A stretch of 64,000 nt of DNA from Psychrobacillus sp. NEAU-3TGS (GCF_029955155.1 NZ_JAPNOZ010000006.1:186001-250000); one strand, 5' to 3'. Counted from the stretch's first letter, positions 21,158-30,526 are shown. The notes: generated by a model not told the origin, from the letters alone. Numbers and translations are program-made.

Positions 21158-23136
21158 CCTTCCAACTTCAGTTCAAGGATTGCATCACGTAATTGTGCTG
21201 CTCGTTCAAAATTAAGTGCTTTAGCAGCATCTTTCATTTCTTTTTCTAAATTTTGTAGCAATGTATTTTTTTCTTCTTTCGTTAGAGGTTTTCCACTTGT
21301 TAACTGCTGTGCATAACTCGCTTCTTCTTCCGCCACTTGCGTTGCTCGAATAACCTCACGAATTTTTTTCTGAATTGTTTTCGGTGTGATCCCATGCTTT
21401 TCGTTATATTCCATTTGAATTGTACGACGTCGTGTCGTTTCATCCATCGCTTTTTGCATAGAATCTGTTATTTTATCTGCATACATTATTACTTCACCAT
21501 TTGAATTTCTCGCCGCACGCCCTATTGTTTGGATTAATGAACGCTCCGAGCGTAAGAACCCTTCTTTATCTGCATCTAAAATTGCCACTAGAGACACTTC
21601 TGGTAGGTCGAGCCCTTCCCTTAACAAGTTGATTCCGATGAGGACATCATATGTTCCTAAACGAAGATCCCTTATTATTTCAATTCGCTCTAATGTTTTT
21701 ACTTCGGAATGTAAGTACTGTACTTTTATGCCGATTTCTTTTAGATAGTCCGTCAAATCTTCCGACATTTTCTTCGTTAATGTCGTAATTAAGACACGCT
21801 CATCTTTTGCAGTACGTTCCTGAATTTCGTTGATCAGATCATCAATTTGTCCTTCAATCGGCTTCAATGTAATAATCGGATCCAATAACCCAGTCGGGCG
21901 AATGATTTGTTCGACCATTTCAGGTGTATGTTCTAGCTCATAAGGACCTGGGGTTGCAGATACATACACTGCTTGATGGATATGGTCTTCAAATTCACTA
22001 AAAGTAAGTGGTCTGTTATCAAGTGCTGACGGCAAGCGAAAACCATGGTTTACTAATACTGATTTCCTTGCTTGGTCTCCATTAAACATTCCTCTTACTT
22101 GTGGTAACGAAACATGGCTCTCATCCACTACTAATAAAAAGTCTTTTGGAAAATAGTCTAATAATGTATATGGAGTTGCGCCTGCTTCTCTTAAAGTGAG
22201 ATGGCGAGAATAGTTTTCGATCCCCGAACAAAATCCCATCTCCTGCATCATTTCTAAATCATAGCGTGTACGCTGCTCCAGTCGCTGCGCTTCCAGTAAT
22301 TTATCCTCATCACGTAGGATTTTTAATTGTTCTTCTAATTCTTTTTGAATATTCTCTATAGCAATCTTCATCTTTTCTTCTCTTGTAACGAAGTGAGATG
22401 CCGGGAATATGGCTACATGTTCACGCTCTGCCATTATTTCTCCTGTGAGTGCGTCTACTTCACGAATTCGGTCAATTTCATCACCAAAAAACTCGACACG
22501 AAGACATTTTTCATCTCTGGATGCTGGGAAGATTTCGACAACATCCCCACGTACACGGAAAGTTCCTCTTGTAAAATTAATGTCGTTTCGTTCATATTGG
22601 ATGTCGACTAGTTTTCTAAGCAGTTGGTTTCGCTCAACTTCCATTCCTGTCCGCAAAGAAACGACCAGTTCTCTGTATTCCTCTGGATTCCCGAGCCCAT
22701 ATATACAAGAAACAGATGCAATAATGATGACATCTTTTCTTTCAAATAAAGATGATGTAGCAGAGTGTCGAAGTTTATCAATTTCCTCGTTAATGCTGGA
22801 ATCCTTTTCAATATACGTATCTGTTTGAGGTACGTATGCTTCCGGTTGGAAATAGTCGTAATAACTAACAAAGTATTCGACAGCATTATTAGGAAAGAAC
22901 TCTTTAAACTCGCTATATAGCTGTCCTGCAAGTGTTTTATTATGTGCCATTATAAGGGTCGGCTTATTTGTTTGCTGGATGACATTTGAAATCGTAAATG
23001 TTTTCCCAGTACCCGTTGCCCCGAGCAATGTTTGATGTTTTTTCCCCTCTTGTACACCTTTTACTAATTCTTTTATTGCTTCTATTTGATCCCCTGCTGG
23101 CTCATACGGAGCTTGCAAATCAAAAATTTGTTCCAT
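21154..23136 (-). CDS. uvrB: Excinuclease ABC subunit B
   Basis: 660 residues from the ATG at 23136, placed 7 bases after GGGAGG; a GTG at 23151 contains that site and is rejected. Walker [12 protein letters not shown] near residue 40, the DNA-opening beta-hairpin [14 protein letters not shown], helicase motifs, and the C-terminal UVR motif that binds UvrA/UvrC ([20 protein letters not shown]). First gene of the uvrBA operon. Confidence 0.98.
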   Translation of the reverse strand: MEQIFDLQAPYEPAGDQIEAIKELVKGVQEGKKHQTLLGATGTGKTFTISNVIQQTNKPTLIMAHNKTLAGQLYSEFKEFFPNNAVEYFVSYYDYFQPEAYVPQTDTYIEKDSSINEEIDKLRHSATSSLFERKDVIIIASVSCIYGLGNPEEYRELVVSLRTGMEVERNQLLRKLVDIQYERNDINFTRGTFRVRGDVVEIFPASRDEKCLRVEFFGDEIDRIREVDALTGEIMAEREHVAIFPASHFVTREEKMKIAIENIQKELEEQLKILRDEDKLLEAQRLEQRTRYDLEMMQEMGFCSGIENYSRHLTLREAGATPYTLLDYFPKDFLLVVDESHVSLPQVRGMFNGDQARKSVLVNHGFRLPSALDNRPLTFSEFEDHIHQAVYVSATPGPYELEHTPEMVEQIIRPTGLLDPIITLKPIEGQIDDLINEIQERTAKDERVLITTLTKKMSEDLTDYLKEIGIKVQYLHSEVKTLERIEIIRDLRLGTYDVLIGINLLREGLDLPEVSLVAILDADKEGFLRSERSLIQTIGRAARNSNGEVIMYADKITDSMQKAMDETTRRRTIQMEYNEKHGITPKTIQKKIREVIRATQVAEEEASYAQQLTSGKPLTKEEKNTLLQNLEKEMKDAAKALNFERAAQLRDAILELKLEG

Positions 23137-23237
23137 ACATAAGCCTCCCACGATTTGAATAATTTCAGTTTAACATACTCTTTTTTTGAACACTAATAAA
23201 ACGAACGTATGTTTTTCAATATATTATTTACGCAGAA

Positions 23238-23265
23238 TAAAAGCCGCTTAAGTGTAAGCGGCTTT
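23238..23265 (-). terminator. Terminator of the IDEAL-domain gene
   Basis: AAAGCCGCTTA (23240-23250) pairs perfectly with TAAGCGGCTTT (23255-23265). Read on the minus strand the stem ends in GGCTTTTATT. Just after the stop at 23269. Confidence 0.85.
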
Positions 23266-23268
23266 CTT

Positions 23269-23508
23269 CTATTGCTTTGGATTATTTAACTGCTGTAAAG
23301 CATTTGTATATTGCATAAATGCTTTTTTGTCTTTCTGATCCAGCGCCTCGTCTATCAATCTCAATAATCGATTACTACTTTGTTCCCGGTGGATAATGTT
23401 CAAAAACATATCAAGATAAATTTCGTTCAACAGTTTTTCTGCAGAGCTTTCTTTCCCAGGCTGACCCATTGCTCTTAAAAATTCTGCATATGAATATTGT
23501 TTGTCCAT
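23269..23508 (-). CDS. Small IDEAL-domain protein
   Basis: 79 residues from the ATG at 23508, preceded by GGGGTG at 6 bases. It contains the eponymous motif LLRLIDEALDQKDKKAFMQY near residue 47. IDEAL domains occur in several small Bacillales proteins. No enzymatic motif, no membrane span. It stands alone with its own terminator, back to back with comK. Confidence 0.8.
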   Translation of the reverse strand: MDKQYSYAEFLRAMGQPGKESSAEKLLNEIYLDMFLNIIHREQSSNRLLRLIDEALDQKDKKAFMQYTNALQQLNNPKQ

Positions 23509-23574
23509 TTCCATCACCCCGATGCCTTTTTTCCATTATATAAAAGCTGAACGTGAGTTGCAATCATTTTTAGA

Positions 23575-23608
23575 AAATTTAGATTTTATAGCCAAAAATA
23601 ACAATTTT
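23575..23608 (+). promoter_or_regulatory. Probable ComK binding site (K-box) upstream of comK
   Basis: Two AT-boxes of form AAAT-N5-TTTT, at 23575-23587 and 23596-23608, separated by exactly 8 bases, one of the spacings allowed for ComK sites in Bacillus subtilis (consensus AAAA-N5-TTTT). They end 19 bases before the -35. This would allow self-activation. Each box has one mismatch and the region is AT-rich. Confidence 0.5.
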
Positions 23609-23627
23609 AAAAATTCGACAAATTCAC

Positions 23628-23655
23628 TTGATTTTTTCCCATATTTAACTATAAT
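23628..23655 (+). promoter_or_regulatory. Probable sigma-A promoter of comK
   Basis: TTGATT (23628-23633), 16-base spacer, TATAAT (23650-23655), about 25 bases before the AAGGAG site. Confidence 0.65.
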
Positions 23656-23686
23656 CGAGTTATAACAGCCTAAGGAGTGAATGTAT

Positions 23687-24229
23687 ATGTTCAATAAAAA
23701 AGACGAAAAACCTTTCCTAGTTTCATTTGATACCGCTGTACTTCAACCAGTTGTAATTAATAACAAAGTTTTTACCAAAGCCATTAGCTATTCGGGCGAA
23801 ACCAAAATAATAGGTAAAAGGCCATATGATATTGTCCGCTCTTCCTGTTCCCATTATGGTTCTAACATTCAACTATCCACTAAATTATCGAAACAAGCTA
23901 TTGGAAACTATTTAAAATTACCAATTCTTATCGCATATGACTATGGAAATCCCTGCATTTTACTTCCCATTCTTTCTCCAAAATCTGATTTAAACGTATG
24001 GTTTTCTCTTGGAGCCATCGAATCATTTTATCCTTCTGAAGGAGGCTCTACAATCGTTTTAACAAATGGACAAACAATTCAAGTACCTTCTTCTCCACAT
24101 ACGATTAGCCGACAAGTTGGATTTGCTAACCTATTAAATATGCACTTGTTAAGAAGAATGAGTCATCTGGTGAATAATGGACTTGTTCCTTCTCGCGGAC
24201 CTTTATTTCAAAAAAACTTTTTTAATTAA
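23687..24229 (+). CDS. comK: ComK family competence transcription factor
   Basis: 180 residues from the ATG at 23687, chosen over 23681 because AAGGAG then sits 9 bases upstream. Family blocks are recognisable: IVRSSCSHYGSN (RSCRFFGSS in Bacillus subtilis), PILIAYDYGNPCILLPILSP and the segment ending IESFYPSEGGSTIVLTNGQT. ComK activates DNA-uptake and recombination genes. The C-terminus is shorter than in B. subtilis (192 residues), so the degradation tag may differ. Its stop overlaps that of the converging gene by 3 bases. Confidence 0.82.
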   Translation: MFNKKDEKPFLVSFDTAVLQPVVINNKVFTKAISYSGETKIIGKRPYDIVRSSCSHYGSNIQLSTKLSKQAIGNYLKLPILIAYDYGNPCILLPILSPKSDLNVWFSLGAIESFYPSEGGSTIVLTNGQTIQVPSSPHTISRQVGFANLLNMHLLRRMSHLVNNGLVPSRGPLFQKNFFN

Positions 24230-24591
24230 TGTGCATTCTCTACAATCGCCAAATACACGGTGAGTAGTTCTTCCACCCGATTGCGGAGTCGGACATTTAA
24301 GTAACGACGATGTTCTTCATAGCCTCCATGAAAAAATACATATTCGGTGAACATATCATCACCTTCTCCGCGAAGAACTTTCATACTGTGCCTTTTCATA
24401 TAAATATGCGTCTTTTTTAATTCACTTTGAACATGCTTTGTGGCTCCTTCTACCATAGCTACATATGGACGTTTTAACTTAAAGGGACCTCTTTCAAAAA
24501 TCATTCGATCCTTTTCTAAAATAGTTAATACCATTGGGAGATAAATCATGTTTTCTAAATAAGGGATGGCCTCTTCCGGTATCAATGGCAT
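24226..24591 (-). CDS. Uncharacterised YhjD-like protein
   Basis: 121 residues from the ATG at 24591, preceded by AAAGGAG at 8 bases; longer readings begin in non-coding sequence. Mostly helical and charged: MIYLPMVLTILEKDRMIFER, then GPFKLKRPYVAMVE. I recall a similar Bacillus protein named YhjD but am not certain. No membrane span, no known motif. It converges on comK, stop codons overlapping, with no terminator between. Confidence 0.7.
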   Translation of the reverse strand: MPLIPEEAIPYLENMIYLPMVLTILEKDRMIFERGPFKLKRPYVAMVEGATKHVQSELKKTHIYMKRHSMKVLRGEGDDMFTEYVFFHGGYEEHRRYLNVRLRNRVEELLTVYLAIVENAH

Positions 24592-24818
24592 ATCGCATTC
24601 TCCTTTTAAAGAACATTTGTTCTCATTATATTGTACTACTTTTAGAAGAAAATGCAACAATTTAAAAACGTTACTTTTTGGAAAAAATGAATAACAATTA
24701 CTAGTAGAGTATTCGCAAGCCGCCGCCCTAAATCTTGATGTTAAATTTAATAAGGCATGTTATTTCTATATTGTACGGACCTTGTTAATATGTCTTAACA
24801 TATTTATTTGAGTACGCC

Positions 24819-24850
24819 AAAAAAACTCCCAGCCAATATGACTGGGAGTT
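24819..24850 (-). terminator. Terminator of the yuxH-like gene
   Basis: AACTCCCAG (24824-24832) pairs with CTGGGAGTT (24842-24850); on the minus strand it is followed by TTTTTTT. The stem includes the stop codon of the gene. Confidence 0.85.
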
Positions 24851-26077
24851 AGTTTGTGATTTCAGTTGCAAAGCGTCTTGCTTCTACATAGAGGGCATTT
24901 AATGTGGAATGATCGATGCTAAGCAAGGCTGCTCCAACGATCATATCATTCCAGCGGACCTCATCACATGCAATCGCCAGTTCCAGAAAAGGAGTCATTT
25001 CCGTTTTAGTTCCAGAAAGTGTTTCTGCCACTTCATCCGAAAGTGGTAGATCTTGCAGTAAATGCATCATGGCCGATGTAATAATGTGTCTATTAAAGAA
25101 AACATACCTACTAGGAAATACTCAGAAGCATTTTGTAAAGATTTACGCCTTGCTAATAATTCACAGAGTTTTGCTCGAAACAATGATGCTTCAATAAGGG
25201 CCATACCATCACCTGAATGATTCTTTTTAGATTCACGTAGTAATAAAACATATAACCAATGGTTCAATTCCTCCAGTCCAAGGATGAGCACACCTTGTTT
25301 GATGGAACGGACTTTAGATTTGGAACGGACTGCAGGGGAATTAATCATTTTTAATACTTTGAAAGAAAGTGATACATCTCGTTCGATTTCATTAGAAATT
25401 TCCTCTACGGAAACAGAGTTATTCCGCAACAAATTGATAATCCGAAAATATTGCGCTAAATTTGCTGGAATCTCTGATCCTTTTATCACTTCAGGCTTTG
25501 CAAAGAAGTAACCTTGAAAAAGTTTATAACCAGCAGCCCTCGCTTCATGAAACTGTTCTCTTGTTTCCACTTTTTCAGCTAGCAACACAATGTTCGGATA
25601 ATTGGCTTTGACGATTCGTTCAATGGCATATCGTTCCGTTCGAGTACTTAATAGAAAATCTACTTTAATATAGTCTACAAGAGAAAATAATTCTCCGTAT
25701 AAATTCACGTTCTTTTGTAGGACAAAATCATCCAAGGCGATCAAAAAGCCAAGAGATTTAATCTCTCGCAGATTTTCAATTAAAGCTGTCGTAATCGGAA
25801 TATCCTCCAAAATTTCAACCACAATTCGATTCGCCGGAAATTTAGAAAACACTTCTTTTTTTAATAAATTCTCCGTAAAGTTAATAAAACATAATTTTTC
25901 CCCTGCTAGTTCATTAATACCTATTGTTAAAAAGGAATGTGTTAGAACATCTAAAGTTGCTTCATCCCCTGCTATCGTAGGAAAAGAATTGTCCTGTCCA
26001 TTTCTATACAATAGTTCATATGCAAATATATGTTCATCTTGAGTAAAAATCGGCTGTCTTGCAACGAAAATGTCCAA
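24849..26077 (-). pseudogene. YuxH-like EAL-HDOD protein, frameshifted near 25070
   Basis: Residues 1-336 (stop at 25067-25069) carry a degenerate EAL domain beginning DIFVARQPIFTQDEHIFAYE and an HDOD domain. The remaining 73 residues (24849-25070, MMHLLQDLPLSDEVAETL onward) are in another frame and continue the same family; joined they give about 409 residues, the usual YuxH length. One missing base at CGGCCATGATG would restore the frame. The second part has its own ATG overlapping the stop (ATGA), so it might still be made by re-initiation. Start is TTG at 26077 after AGAGGT. Such proteins are linked to signalling or motility, but the role is unknown. Confidence 0.8.
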
Positions 26078-26131
26078 GTGAATACCTCTAATCCTTTAAA
26101 TTTCATTAATATAATTGTAACAAATCAGAAT

Positions 26132-26260
26132 ATGAAAATCGATCAACAGTTAGAAGGATTAATGGAATATGACAGACTATTACTAAAACGATATGTTGTG
26201 TTGGGAAACCGCTTGTATCCTATGGAATTAAGTCACGGGTGTTCTTGGTTTAATTACTAG
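26132..26260 (+). CDS. Possible 42-residue small protein
   Basis: MKIDQQLEGLMEYDRLLLKR continues to a stop at 26258 that is embedded in a perfect 15-base-pair hairpin, which would be an odd place for a hairpin if nothing upstream were transcribed. No good ribosome site is seen and no homologue is recognised. It lies between the divergent yuxH-like gene and the FAD oxidase gene. Confidence 0.3.
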   Translation: MKIDQQLEGLMEYDRLLLKRYVVLGNRLYPMELSHGCSWFNY

Positions 26261-26296
26261 TAAAAGCTACCAAATAGTTAATTGGTAGCTTTTACT
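26259..26296 (+). terminator. Strong hairpin terminator
   Basis: AGTAAAAGCTACCAA (26259-26273) and TTGGTAGCTTTTACT (26282-26296) form a perfect 15-base-pair stem with an 8-base loop. T-rich on the plus strand. Confidence 0.7.
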
Positions 26297-26356
26297 AATT
26301 TAGTAGATTTATTAAAATAGTAAAGTAAAGTTTTATTTGAAAAGGAGGCGAGGCAA

Positions 26357-27792
26357 ATGTATAAATATCGCTATTTTACAGTTATTTTATATGTCACGAT
26401 ATTTATTGGCTCTTATCACTTATTTCAAATCCAACTGTCCAATCCAATTATAGAAGATCACGGACGTCTTTTGCCTGTCAAAATGAAAGCAATAAAATCA
26501 AGTAATGATGAAGAGAAGTTACGAAAAGTTATACTAGATGCTAATAAAAATAATGATCCGATTTCTATTGGCGGAATGCAGCATAGCCAAGGCGGGCAAA
26601 CACTCTACCCAAATGGAATTCTCCTCGATATGAAAAGCTATAATAAAATTTTAGAGCTTGATCAAGAGAAAAAGCTTATCACTGTACAAAGTGGGACAAC
26701 TTGGGCCGATATTCAGTCTTATATCAATCCATATGGCCTTGCATTAAAGGTAAGTCAGTCTCAAAATATTTTCACTGTTGGCGGTTCCTTAAGTGTGAAT
26801 GTACATGGTCGGGATATTGCATATACCTCTTTGATTGAGTCTGTAGAATCTTTTAGATTATTGAATGCGGAAGGCAATATTTTGCATGTCAGTCGACAAG
26901 AAAATCCAGAGCTATTCAAGCTCGTCATTGGAGGTTATGGATTGTTCGGAATCATTCTTGATGTCACTTTGCAATTAACGGACGATGAACTTTATCAAAT
27001 TCGGACAACATCCCTAGCTTATGATGAATACAGTGCTTATTTTAAAACCAATGTTCTTCAAGATGAGGCTGTAAAATGCATTTAGCAAGAATCTCTGTTG
27101 CACCAGAAGGCTTTCTAACCGAAATGTATACAACCGATTACTACATGGCCGATGATCAAGGGCAGCTGGAATTTAATAGCACATTAAAACGGGAAAGTCT
27201 AATTGCCATCCCAAAATTCTTTCTTGGTTTATCCAGATTAAATGGCTGGGGGAAAAATCTACTTTGGGGGACGCAAGAAGCATACAATCACCGAATAGAT
27301 GATTCCTATATATCGAGGAATAATGTTATGCGCTCAGAGTCTACCTTTATGGAATATGAAAATGTAAACAAAACGGAAGTATTACAAGAATATTTTGTGC
27401 CCGTTGATCAATTTACTTCCTATATTGACGATTTAAGAAAAACCCTTGAACAGGAAGAAGATTTTAATTTATTGAATATTACCGTGCGCTATGTAAAGAA
27501 AAATGAAGAAGCAGTCATGTCTTACGCAAAAGAGGATATGTTTGGACTTGTAATGCTTATCAATCAAGGATCAAGTGAAGAAAGCATCGAAGAATCTGGT
27601 AGAATTATTCGCAAAATGATTGATATCACTTTAGATCACGATGGGAGTTATTATCTTCCCTACTATCACTTTCCTACTCAAGAACAATTGGAAGAAGCGT
27701 ACCCTAGAACAGAGGAGTTCTTTATCATGAAGAAAGAATATGATTCTGATGGTCGGTTCATGAATCTTTTCTATGAGGAGTATCATAAATGA
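26357..27792 (+). pseudogene. FAD-binding oxidase (GlcD/BBE-like), frameshifted near 27073
   Basis: The first part (26357-27085) has an N-terminal membrane anchor ([18 protein letters not shown]) and an FAD-binding type 4 domain with [20 protein letters not shown] and [14 protein letters not shown]. The second (27076-27792) is the substrate-binding half (EYFVPVDQFTSYIDDLRKTL). The reading GTA AAA TGC ATT TAG at 27071 would become GTA AAA ATG CAT TTA with one more A, joining them into about 478 residues. Good AAAGGAGG site before 26357. Either a true loss or a sequencing error in a run of four A. Confidence 0.82.
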
Positions 27793-28322
27793 ATTACAGA
27801 AGATTTATTATCTATCAAGGCAGCATCGGAATGGCATCCAGCATGATATTTCCATTTTATGTGCTGCTTCTAAAAAATGTCGGTCACAGTTATTCACAGT
27901 TTGGTTGGGCATATGGACTATTTGCCCTTACAGCGGCTGTGAGCTATCCAATAATTGGTAAGCTCGCAGATAAAACAGGTGATAAAATTCTATTGATTAT
28001 TTATTCTTGGGGAATGGCGCTGATTTTACTCATTTTTCCGCTCGCTTTTGAGATTTGGCATGTTTATATCCTTCAAGTGGTGATGGGATTGCTCGGTGCC
28101 GTTCAAAAAAACTCGGAAAAAACAGTCCTAGCCCGAACCGTTCAAAAGGAAACGGCCGGAAGGGAGATCGGGCATTATCATATTTGGACGTCTGTTAGTG
28201 CTGCAATCGCTATTATAGGAACGGGGTATTTAGTAGATTTTTTAACAATAGGCAGTATTTTTTACCTGGCTTCCGTTGTGTTCGCGTGGAGTGGGTTTTA
28301 TATCATGAAACGAGATGAATGA
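27789..28322 (+). CDS. Half-size MFS-type membrane protein
   Basis: 177 residues with about five or six hydrophobic spans and the MFS loop motif GKLADKTGDK near residue 57. Full MFS carriers have about 400 residues, so this is one half; I see no second half in any frame before 28322. Its ATG overlaps the stop of the oxidase gene (ATGA), so the two belong to one operon. May work as a dimer, pair with another half, or be a remnant. Confidence 0.65.
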   Translation: MNYRRFIIYQGSIGMASSMIFPFYVLLLKNVGHSYSQFGWAYGLFALTAAVSYPIIGKLADKTGDKILLIIYSWGMALILLIFPLAFEIWHVYILQVVMGLLGAVQKNSEKTVLARTVQKETAGREIGHYHIWTSVSAAIAIIGTGYLVDFLTIGSIFYLASVVFAWSGFYIMKRDE

Positions 28323-28332
28323 AACATTGCTT

Positions 28333-29136
28333 TCATTCCTCTTTCGTTGCAATTAACGTATATAACGCTGGTACTTTATCCTCTATTCCTTCAGGCGATC
28401 CTGCTGGTAACGCCCATCTAACTCTTGCTTCTTCCTCCAGATAATTAATACGGAATCCAGCATTTGAAATGGCCGTAACTATTTCTCCTAAAGTCCATCT
28501 TCGAATAGTTACTTTTTGTAGAGAAGCTCTATCTTCCTCAGATAATAGAATGCTGTATGCTACATCCTCTTCGATTGCTTCTTCATTAAAATAATCGCCA
28601 CTCGCAATCATTCGACGATCTTCAACATTCAGTAACTTTGAAACAAAAGGATGATAATCTCTGAGAATGAATTGTCCACCATACTTTAGTGAATCATAAA
28701 CCACTTTAAATAAAGGACGTAGATCCACAAAATAATGTAATACTCCTAATTCTAAAAGGGTAACATCAAAATCGATAAGCACCTCATCATCCGGAACTTC
28801 TAATATATCTGAAACTATGTATTTAATATTCACTTTCGCTTCGTCAGCCAATTCCATCGCATATTTTTTATTATCTTGCGAAATGTCTACCACCGTCACT
28901 TCTGCTCCCAACAAAGCAAAAGATACCGCCTTATTTCCTTTAGATCCTAAAAGATTAGCAATTTTTTTATCTTTTACTTCACCTATGAACTTCAAATAGT
29001 GTTCTACAGAACTTGTAGGGTTTGCTATTAACTTTTGAGCATATTCTTTTGGCGAACCGTGACGATTTGTCCATGCTTGATAGGCAGATTGATTCCATCC
29101 TATTTGGTTTGTACGGCTAACTATTTCTTGTTTCAT
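28333..29136 (-). CDS. Class I SAM-dependent methyltransferase
   Basis: 267 residues. SAM-binding region near residues 59-85: IANLLGSKGNKAVSFALLGA then EVTVVDISQDN; motif IV LLELGVLHYF near 129. The first motif (LLGSKG) is variant but typical of a Bacillus subfamily. The substrate is unknown. It converges on the MFS gene with 10 bases between stops. Confidence 0.8.
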   Translation of the reverse strand: MKQEIVSRTNQIGWNQSAYQAWTNRHGSPKEYAQKLIANPTSSVEHYLKFIGEVKDKKIANLLGSKGNKAVSFALLGAEVTVVDISQDNKKYAMELADEAKVNIKYIVSDILEVPDDEVLIDFDVTLLELGVLHYFVDLRPLFKVVYDSLKYGGQFILRDYHPFVSKLLNVEDRRMIASGDYFNEEAIEEDVAYSILLSEEDRASLQKVTIRRWTLGEIVTAISNAGFRINYLEEEARVRWALPAGSPEGIEDKVPALYTLIATKEE

Positions 29137-29230
29137 AGTACTACCTCCAAAAAGAAAATGACCTCGCTAAACTTCGCATCTACATCATATGTATTAGTCA
29201 TATGTACGGATAAAAACAAGAACGTATGTG

Positions 29231-29239
29231 TGGTATAAT
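29231..29239 (+). promoter_or_regulatory. Extended -10 promoter of type I toxin 1
   Basis: TGGTATAAT is a full extended -10 element. The surrounding stretch from GAACGTATGT through the A-rich bases after it matches the equivalent place upstream of the second toxin (56385-56393, minus strand). Confidence 0.65.
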
Positions 29240-29335
29240 AAAAAATAATAAAATAGGGTTTCATGGGTGGTCAGCATTTCATTCCGAAATACTTTCTGTA
29301 TATATTTTTCATGGGAAGAGGAAGGAGATGTTGCT

Positions 29336-29431
29336 ATGAATGTTTTCGAAGCGCTTGTAGTAATGATTAGCTTTTCTACATTAATCGTATCTATCATTGC
29401 GCTGTCATATACTTTTTCACAAAAAAAGTAA
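29336..29431 (+). CDS. Type I toxin, 31-residue holin-like membrane peptide
   Basis: MNVFEALVVMISFSTLIVSI continues to a C-terminus ending in Gln-Lys-Lys. This is the TxpA/holin-like toxin pattern: a short N-terminus with the FEAL motif, one hydrophobic helix and a basic tail. AAGGAG lies 8 bases before the ATG. Such peptides insert in the membrane and are kept silent by an antisense RNA. The long leader (about 90 bases) and the antisense RNA at 29420-29565 fit that model. Too short for standard gene finders. Confidence 0.82.
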   Translation: MNVFEALVVMISFSTLIVSIIALSYTFSQKK

Positions 29432-29467
29432 ACCACCCAAAACCTAGTCAGTGACGGGATGGTTTAC
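29420..29467 (-). terminator. Terminator of antitoxin RNA 1
   Basis: On the minus strand GTAAACCATCCC pairs with GGGTGGTTTAC (29428-29467, one bulge) and is followed by seven T. Directly after the toxin stop. Confidence 0.8.
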
Positions 29468-29513
29468 CATGCTTAACTGCTGATCGCCTTTGAAGCGATG
29501 CTATTTTATTACT

Positions 29514-29550
29514 AGGCTGTTCAGTGGTGAGACACCGAACAGTCTTTTTT
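29514..29550 (+). terminator. Terminator of toxin mRNA 1
   Basis: AGGCTGTTC (29514-29522) and GAACAGTCT (29537-29545) pair, extended by GTG/CAC, and six T follow. Confidence 0.85.
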
Positions 29551-29571
29551 AATGTATGTCATAATGACCTA

Positions 29572-29600
29572 ATTATACCAATAGAACACTATGATTTCAA
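29572..29600 (-). promoter_or_regulatory. Promoter of antitoxin RNA 1
   Basis: On the minus strand TTGAAA (29595-29600), 17-base spacer, TATAAT (29572-29577). Near-consensus, stronger than the toxin promoter, as expected for a type I antitoxin. No open reading frame follows it. Confidence 0.78.
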
Positions 29601-29773
29601 CTTTACTACTATGGCAATGTAAAGTCTTCTATCCGACGAATTTTCTAAGTTACCGTATATGGAATCTGTTAAAAGCATTCTTCCTTGCTCGCTTTGACCT
29701 AAAAGTACTAGATCCTTAGTTAACCTCCCATTCGCTCAAACTTTCCTCCTCAACACCTCTTTCACTTCTCTTT

Positions 29774-30526
29774 TCAATAATCTCTTAGTTGTATTAAGTG
29801 TGCGGACTCAATAGGAAGATTTTGTTCCTCACTAGCATATGCTGCTACAACTTGTTGGATTGTCGAATGGAATTCTTTCGGAAGATGACTAAGCCCCCAC
29901 ATCCCCGCCTCTTCTTTAGAGGAAATTCTATTTTCTTTTACATACCAATAGACTCTAATTAAATTTAACGTACAGTAAATAGGATCTAGTTCTATATTTT
30001 TTAAACAATCTTCATAGTCAGTGAGGATGGATGAAAGATAATCGGCTTTTGGAACAGCCGGAAATACTTTGTCAATTGGTCTTCCCCATACACAAATTCC
30101 GCAATAATTTGTAATTGTAATATGGGCTGCTAGATCGGCATCTGTCTTTGGCATGTCTTTCAAATATTCCATTTCTTCTTCAAAACTATTTCTCCACTGT
30201 TCACTATAATGAAAATCAAATGTCGTAGGATATTCCCATTCCTTCAATTGTGATTCATTTAAAAAGCTGACTTCGACAGGAAATGGATTGTTGGAGCATT
30301 TTAAAAACAATTTTGCCAGTCTTCTTGTGGTGTCTATGGATAAAGAGTCTGAAGTTACTACTAAGATATCAATATCACTTTTTTTAGGATTAAATCCTCC
30401 CATCGCAAGAGAGCCATGCACATAAAATCCTATTAATTTTTCTGCTACAATTTCCTTTGTTTTATCAAGTAAATGATAAACTAGTTCCCTAACTTCTTTT
30501 GAACAAGTTTCCCAATTATAACTCAT
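29774..30526 (-). CDS. Aminoglycoside nucleotidyltransferase-like protein (ANT(9)/AadA type)
   Basis: 250 residues. Nucleotidyltransferase motif GSLAMGGFNPKKSDIDILVV near residues 39-58 gives the GS and two Asp that bind metal-ATP, followed by a helical C-terminal domain (DUF4111-like) with the block ICVWGRPIDKVFP. Relatives adenylylate spectinomycin or streptomycin; whether this one confers resistance cannot be told. It lies 15 bases after the DJ-1 gene, probably co-transcribed. Confidence 0.8.
   Translation of the reverse strand: MSYNWETCSKEVRELVYHLLDKTKEIVAEKLIGFYVHGSLAMGGFNPKKSDIDILVVTSDSLSIDTTRRLAKLFLKCSNNPFPVEVSFLNESQLKEWEYPTTFDFHYSEQWRNSFEEEMEYLKDMPKTDADLAAHITITNYCGICVWGRPIDKVFPAVPKADYLSSILTDYEDCLKNIELDPIYCTLNLIRVYWYVKENRISSKEEAGMWGLSHLPKEFHSTIQQVVAAYASEEQNLPIESAHLIQLRDY

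Larger units (their letters stand above)
29420..29565 (-). ncRNA. Antisense antitoxin RNA 1 (predicted, about 145 nt)
   Basis: Bounded by the minus-strand promoter at 29572-29600 and the terminator at 29420-29467. It is complementary to the last codons and whole 3' untranslated region of the toxin mRNA, the arrangement of RatA with txpA in Bacillus subtilis. It contains the internal hairpin ATCGCTTCAAAGGCGAT. The 5' end is inferred from promoter spacing. Confidence 0.72.

Noticed and set aside
29194-29436. 80-residue minus-strand frame over toxin 1
   Set aside because: Antisense to the toxin peptide; the toxin has its own ribosome site, promoter and terminator.
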